NCBI RefSeq assembly: GCF_042680565.1
Contig: NZ_JBHUEJ010000033.1
Span: forward strand, 24,660 to 88,659
Origin: Ottowia flava
GTDB lineage: Bacteria > Pseudomonadota > Gammaproteobacteria > Burkholderiales > Burkholderiaceae_C
Direction of reading: 5' to 3'
DNA: 64,000 nt
Every line of letters starts with the position of its first letter. The first letter of the stretch is position 1. The translations under genes were made by a program, and so were the position numbers. The notes under the pieces are model-generated. The model was not told the DNA's origin. It did no database searches and worked only from the letters and a program-made list of their open reading frames with translations. This document shows, piece after piece, positions 61,569-64,000 of the stretch.

Positions 61569-62420
61569 TCAATCGGTCTGCGCTGCCACGTAGCCCAAGC
61601 GCCGCGAGACGTTGGCGGCATGTTCACGCAGCAGGCGCCCGGCCGGGCTGTCGATCTCGGCGCCGAACTCGCCGTGCGGGCCGATCATGGTCATCACCAG
61701 CGCCAGGTGCCCGGCCGCGTCGAACACTGGCGCGCACAGGGTGTTGACGCCCGGCTGCGGCATCGACAGTCCGCGGCCCATGCCGCTGGCACGGATCTCG
61801 GCCAGCAGGCGCTGGATCTCGGGCGCATCGAAGTCCGCACTGGGGCCGCCCACCACGCGGCGGTGCTCGTCCTCCAGCATGGTGCGCACCATCTTTTCAG
61901 GCAGGTAGGCGGCAAAGACGCGCCCGGTGATGGTGTTGAAGAGCGACATCACGGTGCCCACGCGCAGGTTCACGTGCAGCGGGTAGCGCGGCTCGTCGAG
62001 GCGCACTACCGTCGGGCCCAGTTGGCCCCACACCGCCAGCGCGATGCTCAGGTCGGCGCGGGTGGCGAGTACGGCGGCCTCCTGGCTGGCCTCAGTCAGT
62101 GGATCGAGCTGCTGCAGCGCGGCCAACCCCATCTGAAGCGCGGCCGGACCGAGTTCGTAATGACCGGTGAGCGGGCTCTGCTTGACCATGCCCGCGGCCA
62201 TGAAGCTGACCAGATAAGGGTGCGCCTTGCCCGGCGGCATGCCGGCCAGCGCGGCCAGTTCCTTGAGCGCCAGAGGGCGCTGCTGTTCGGTCAGCGCCTG
62301 CAGCACTCGCATGCCGACCTCGATGGACTGGATGCGGCGCTGGCGCTTGGGCTCGGAGAGGCCTGGGTCGGCGTCGGGCGCCAGATCCAGCGGGTCGTCG
62401 GAAGACAGTGGCTTGACCAT
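61569..62420 (-). CDS. IclR-family transcriptional regulator
   Basis: 283 aa. Seen: winged HTH with RRIQSIEVGMRVLQALTEQQ, RPLALKELAALAGMPPGKAH; effector domain with LGPAALQMGLAALQQLDPL and GVNTLCAPVFDAAGHLALVM, typical of IclR. Such regulators often control aromatic catabolic clusters, here the monooxygenase set nearby. ATG 62420 (MVKPLSSDDPLDL) or GTG 62435; no strong binding site for either. Divergent from the FMN-reductase gene at 62560. Confidence 0.9.
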   Translation of the reverse strand: MVKPLSSDDPLDLAPDADPGLSEPKRQRRIQSIEVGMRVLQALTEQQRPLALKELAALAGMPPGKAHPYLVSFMAAGMVKQSPLTGHYELGPAALQMGLAALQQLDPLTEASQEAAVLATRADLSIALAVWGQLGPTVVRLDEPRYPLHVNLRVGTVMSLFNTITGRVFAAYLPEKMVRTMLEDEHRRVVGGPSADFDAPEIQRLLAEIRASGMGRGLSMPQPGVNTLCAPVFDAAGHLALVMTMIGPHGEFGAEIDSPAGRLLREHAANVSRRLGYVAAQTD

Positions 62421-62559
62421 GTGGGCGATTATCACGGTCAGCCTGTCGTCCTACACGTTCTGGTGAAGGGCGTTGCCTGCAAGGTTTTGCGCGGCGCAGC
62501 ATGATGCGCGGTTGCAGTACACCCCCGCGTGTTTCCCACGCATTTTCAGGAGTTTTTCC

Positions 62560-63117
62560 GTGAGCCAGACCCATATCGCTGTCGTCGTCGGCAGCATCCG
62601 CAAGGAATCCTTCAACCGTCAGTTTGCCGAGGCTTTCGTCAAACTGGCACCGGCCGACTTCAAGTTCTCGTTCGTGCGCATCGACGATCTGCCGCTGTAC
62701 GATCAGGACGCCGATGCCGCGCCTGCCGTCCCGACCGTGGCACGTCTGCGCGACGAGATCAAGCAGGCCGACGGCGTGCTGTTCGTCACACCCGAATACA
62801 ACCGGTCCATCCCGGGCGTGCTGAAAAACGCCATCGACCAGGCGTCGCGCCCCTGGGGCAAGAGCGTGTGGGCAGGCAAGCCGACCGCCGTCATGGGCGT
62901 GTCGGTCGGCGTCATCGGCACCGCGCTGGCTCAGCAGCACCTGCGCAACGTGCTGGCCTACCTGGCCATGCCCACGCTGGCGGGCAACGAAGCCTTCATC
63001 CAGTGGAAGGACGGGCTGGTGGTCAACGGCGAAATGGGCGAACAGAGCAAAGAATTCGCCCAGGGCATCATGGACGCCTTCGTCGCCTGGGTGAGGAAGT
63101 TCCCGCAGGCCAAGTAA
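62560..63117 (+). CDS. NADPH-dependent FMN reductase (chromate/quinone reductase-like)
   Basis: 185 aa flavodoxin-like enzyme. Seen: HIAVVVGSIRKESFNRQFAE (FMN phosphate loop GSIRKESFN), LFVTPEYNRSIPGVLKNAID (the PEYN motif), and KPTAVMGVSVGVIGTALAQQ. It reduces FMN, quinones or chromate with NADPH. Start GTG 62560 (VSQTHIAVVVGS) has CAGGAG nine bases upstream; an upstream in-frame start at 62473 would run through non-conserved sequence. Divergent from the IclR gene. Confidence 0.93.
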   Translation: MSQTHIAVVVGSIRKESFNRQFAEAFVKLAPADFKFSFVRIDDLPLYDQDADAAPAVPTVARLRDEIKQADGVLFVTPEYNRSIPGVLKNAIDQASRPWGKSVWAGKPTAVMGVSVGVIGTALAQQHLRNVLAYLAMPTLAGNEAFIQWKDGLVVNGEMGEQSKEFAQGIMDAFVAWVRKFPQAK

Positions 63118-63168
63118 GGCCCGGCCCTCCCGCTGCGCAAGCCAGGCGGCGAGCGGGACCACCAAGCG

Positions 63169-63235
63169 GTTTTGACCTAAAATCGGCCTTCTGCGCAGAC
63201 GGGTAAAGCGCGGCCAGCTATCGAAAAAATAGCAA
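63169..63235 (+). repeat. Dispersed modular repeat with end hairpin
   Basis: Reads GGTTTTGACCTAAAATCGGCC, then TTCTGCGCAGACGGGTAAAGC and GCGGCCAGCTATCGAAAAAATAGC. Left and right modules plus the GCTAT-N7-ATAGC hairpin are present. It lies in the 206-bp gap before dsbB. Confidence 0.75.
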
Positions 63236-63323
63236 ACTTGGCCGCCACCTGTCTGATGGCGCAGCGCGTTCGGCGCCGGTGGGGAACCTCGGCGCGGCGC
63301 AGCGCTCTAGCTGGCAGCCTGCC

Positions 63324-63881
63324 ATGTGCAGACCGACCTTTTTTCGGACAACCGCTTTGCTCAACGCCTTCTTCGCCCATCCCCGCCGCGTGTTCGGCGC
63401 CATCGCCGCCATCAGTGCCGCCATGCTGGCGTTCGGCATTCTTTACCTGCAGAACGTGGTGGGGCTTGATCCGTGCCCAATGTGCATCGTGCAGCGCTAC
63501 GCGCTGATCGTGGTGGGTGTGTTCTGCGCCATTGCGGCGTTCAGCCGCAAGGTCGCAGCCTGGCGCTTCTGGGGCCTGATGGCCGTGGGCGTGGCCGGTT
63601 TCGGCGCCTTCACCGCCGCGCGCCAGAGCTGGCTGCAGTGGTACCCGCCTGAATTTGCGACCTGCGGGCGCGACATCTACGGAATGATCGAATCCTTCCC
63701 CCTGCAGCGCGCCATTCCCATGATCTTCAAGGGCGGCGGCGACTGCAGCGCGGTCGACTGGACCTTGCTGGGCGGCACCATCGCCAACTGGTCCTTCGTC
63801 TGGTTCCTGATCTTCATCGCGGCGATTCTCATCACGCTGCTCAAACAGCCCGGGCCTCGCAACGGCGTGATGCCTGCCTGA
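63324..63881 (+). CDS. dsbB: Disulfide bond formation protein B
   Basis: About 185 aa, four membrane spans; reoxidises DsbA using quinone. Seen: VFGAIAAISAAMLAFGILYL, first redox pair in GLDPCPMCIVQRYALIVVG, second periplasmic loop with FATCGRDIYGMIESFPLQRA and GGGDCSAVDW (cysteines), and last span WSFVWFLIFIAAILITLL. Start is uncertain: ATG 63324 is used; TTG 63357 would give a more typical N-terminus (LLNAFFAHPRRVF). No strong binding site is visible. Bases 63882-64000 show no gene start or clear terminator. Confidence 0.92.
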   Translation: MCRPTFFRTTALLNAFFAHPRRVFGAIAAISAAMLAFGILYLQNVVGLDPCPMCIVQRYALIVVGVFCAIAAFSRKVAAWRFWGLMAVGVAGFGAFTAARQSWLQWYPPEFATCGRDIYGMIESFPLQRAIPMIFKGGGDCSAVDWTLLGGTIANWSFVWFLIFIAAILITLLKQPGPRNGVMPA

Positions 63882-64000
63882 CCCCCGCGCGGGCAGTGCG
63901 AACAGCCTGACCATGAAAAAGCGGCCCTCGCGGGCCAATGCCAGTCAGTTAAGCCCTACTGCTTCGCTGATGGCTTACAAAGGGAACGTTGAAACGACGT

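Overview
The window is a 64 kb piece of a GC-rich chromosome. It most probably comes from a betaproteobacterium of the order Burkholderiales, family Comamonadaceae (Acidovorax/Ottowia-like); this is inferred from gene content, operon style and repeats, without any database search. Pointers are two Bug-type solute receptors, a pyruvate dehydrogenase operon whose E3 subunit carries its own lipoyl domain, a Ku/LigD end-joining pair, and dense coding on both strands. I see no rRNA, tRNA, CRISPR array, phage or insertion sequence.

Layout. 1-4095 (-): a CoA-dependent hydroxycinnamate operon (crotonase, feruloyl-CoA synthase, thiolase cut by the window edge), divergent from a Bug receptor, a DUF1932 dehydrogenase and an AEC permease (4272-7206, +). 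7299-11066 (-): a DUF4124/glutaredoxin-like exported protein, an M3 oligopeptidase and folD. 11186-14331 (-): a FixJ/FixL-like two-component system, divergent from aceE-aceF-lpd (14519-20813, +), which ends in a clear terminator. 21592-26231 (-): a periplasmic molybdenum hydroxylase (three-haem cytochrome c, 2Fe-2S subunit, and a large subunit with a frameshift near its N-terminus). 26698-34422: a second Bug receptor, a methyltransferase, ligD-ku, an EVE protein and an aminotransferase. 34685-38290 (-): cysB, a CbiX-like chelatase, lptG and lptF. 38314-41972 (+): pepA, holC, a small unknown gene and a branched-chain amino acid receptor. 42153-48799 (-): mnmC, a ParB-like unknown, yggX, DoxX, an amidohydrolase, XapX and an isochorismatase-family hydrolase. 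48972-55464 (+): a LysR regulator, an unknown HD/TPR-like protein, metY, ybjQ, an unknown, and a rhomboid protease. 55562-62420 (-): a TPR membrane protein, an aromatic catabolic cluster (VOC protein, DUF2783, FAD monooxygenase, MBL-fold protein), an LprI-like protein and an IclR regulator. 62560-63881 (+): an FMN reductase and dsbB.

The most striking structure is a modular dispersed repeat of about 50-70 bp with some two dozen copies in 64 kb. The main form reads CCCTACAACCACCTGCGC, then AGGCAGCTATCAAA. Most copies lie between genes. Five lie inside coding sequence, in four proteins (AceF, Lpd, LigD twice, MnmC), always in the same reading frame, and at domain linkers or a surface loop. The clearest three encode nearly the same peptide (x-x-P-x-A-[LV]-Q-P-x-A-Q-x-A-[TI]). 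Other copies supply stop codons or sit directly before start sites. A second, terminator-like repeat directly follows several stop codons. These repeats are the best candidate for an undescribed system in the window.
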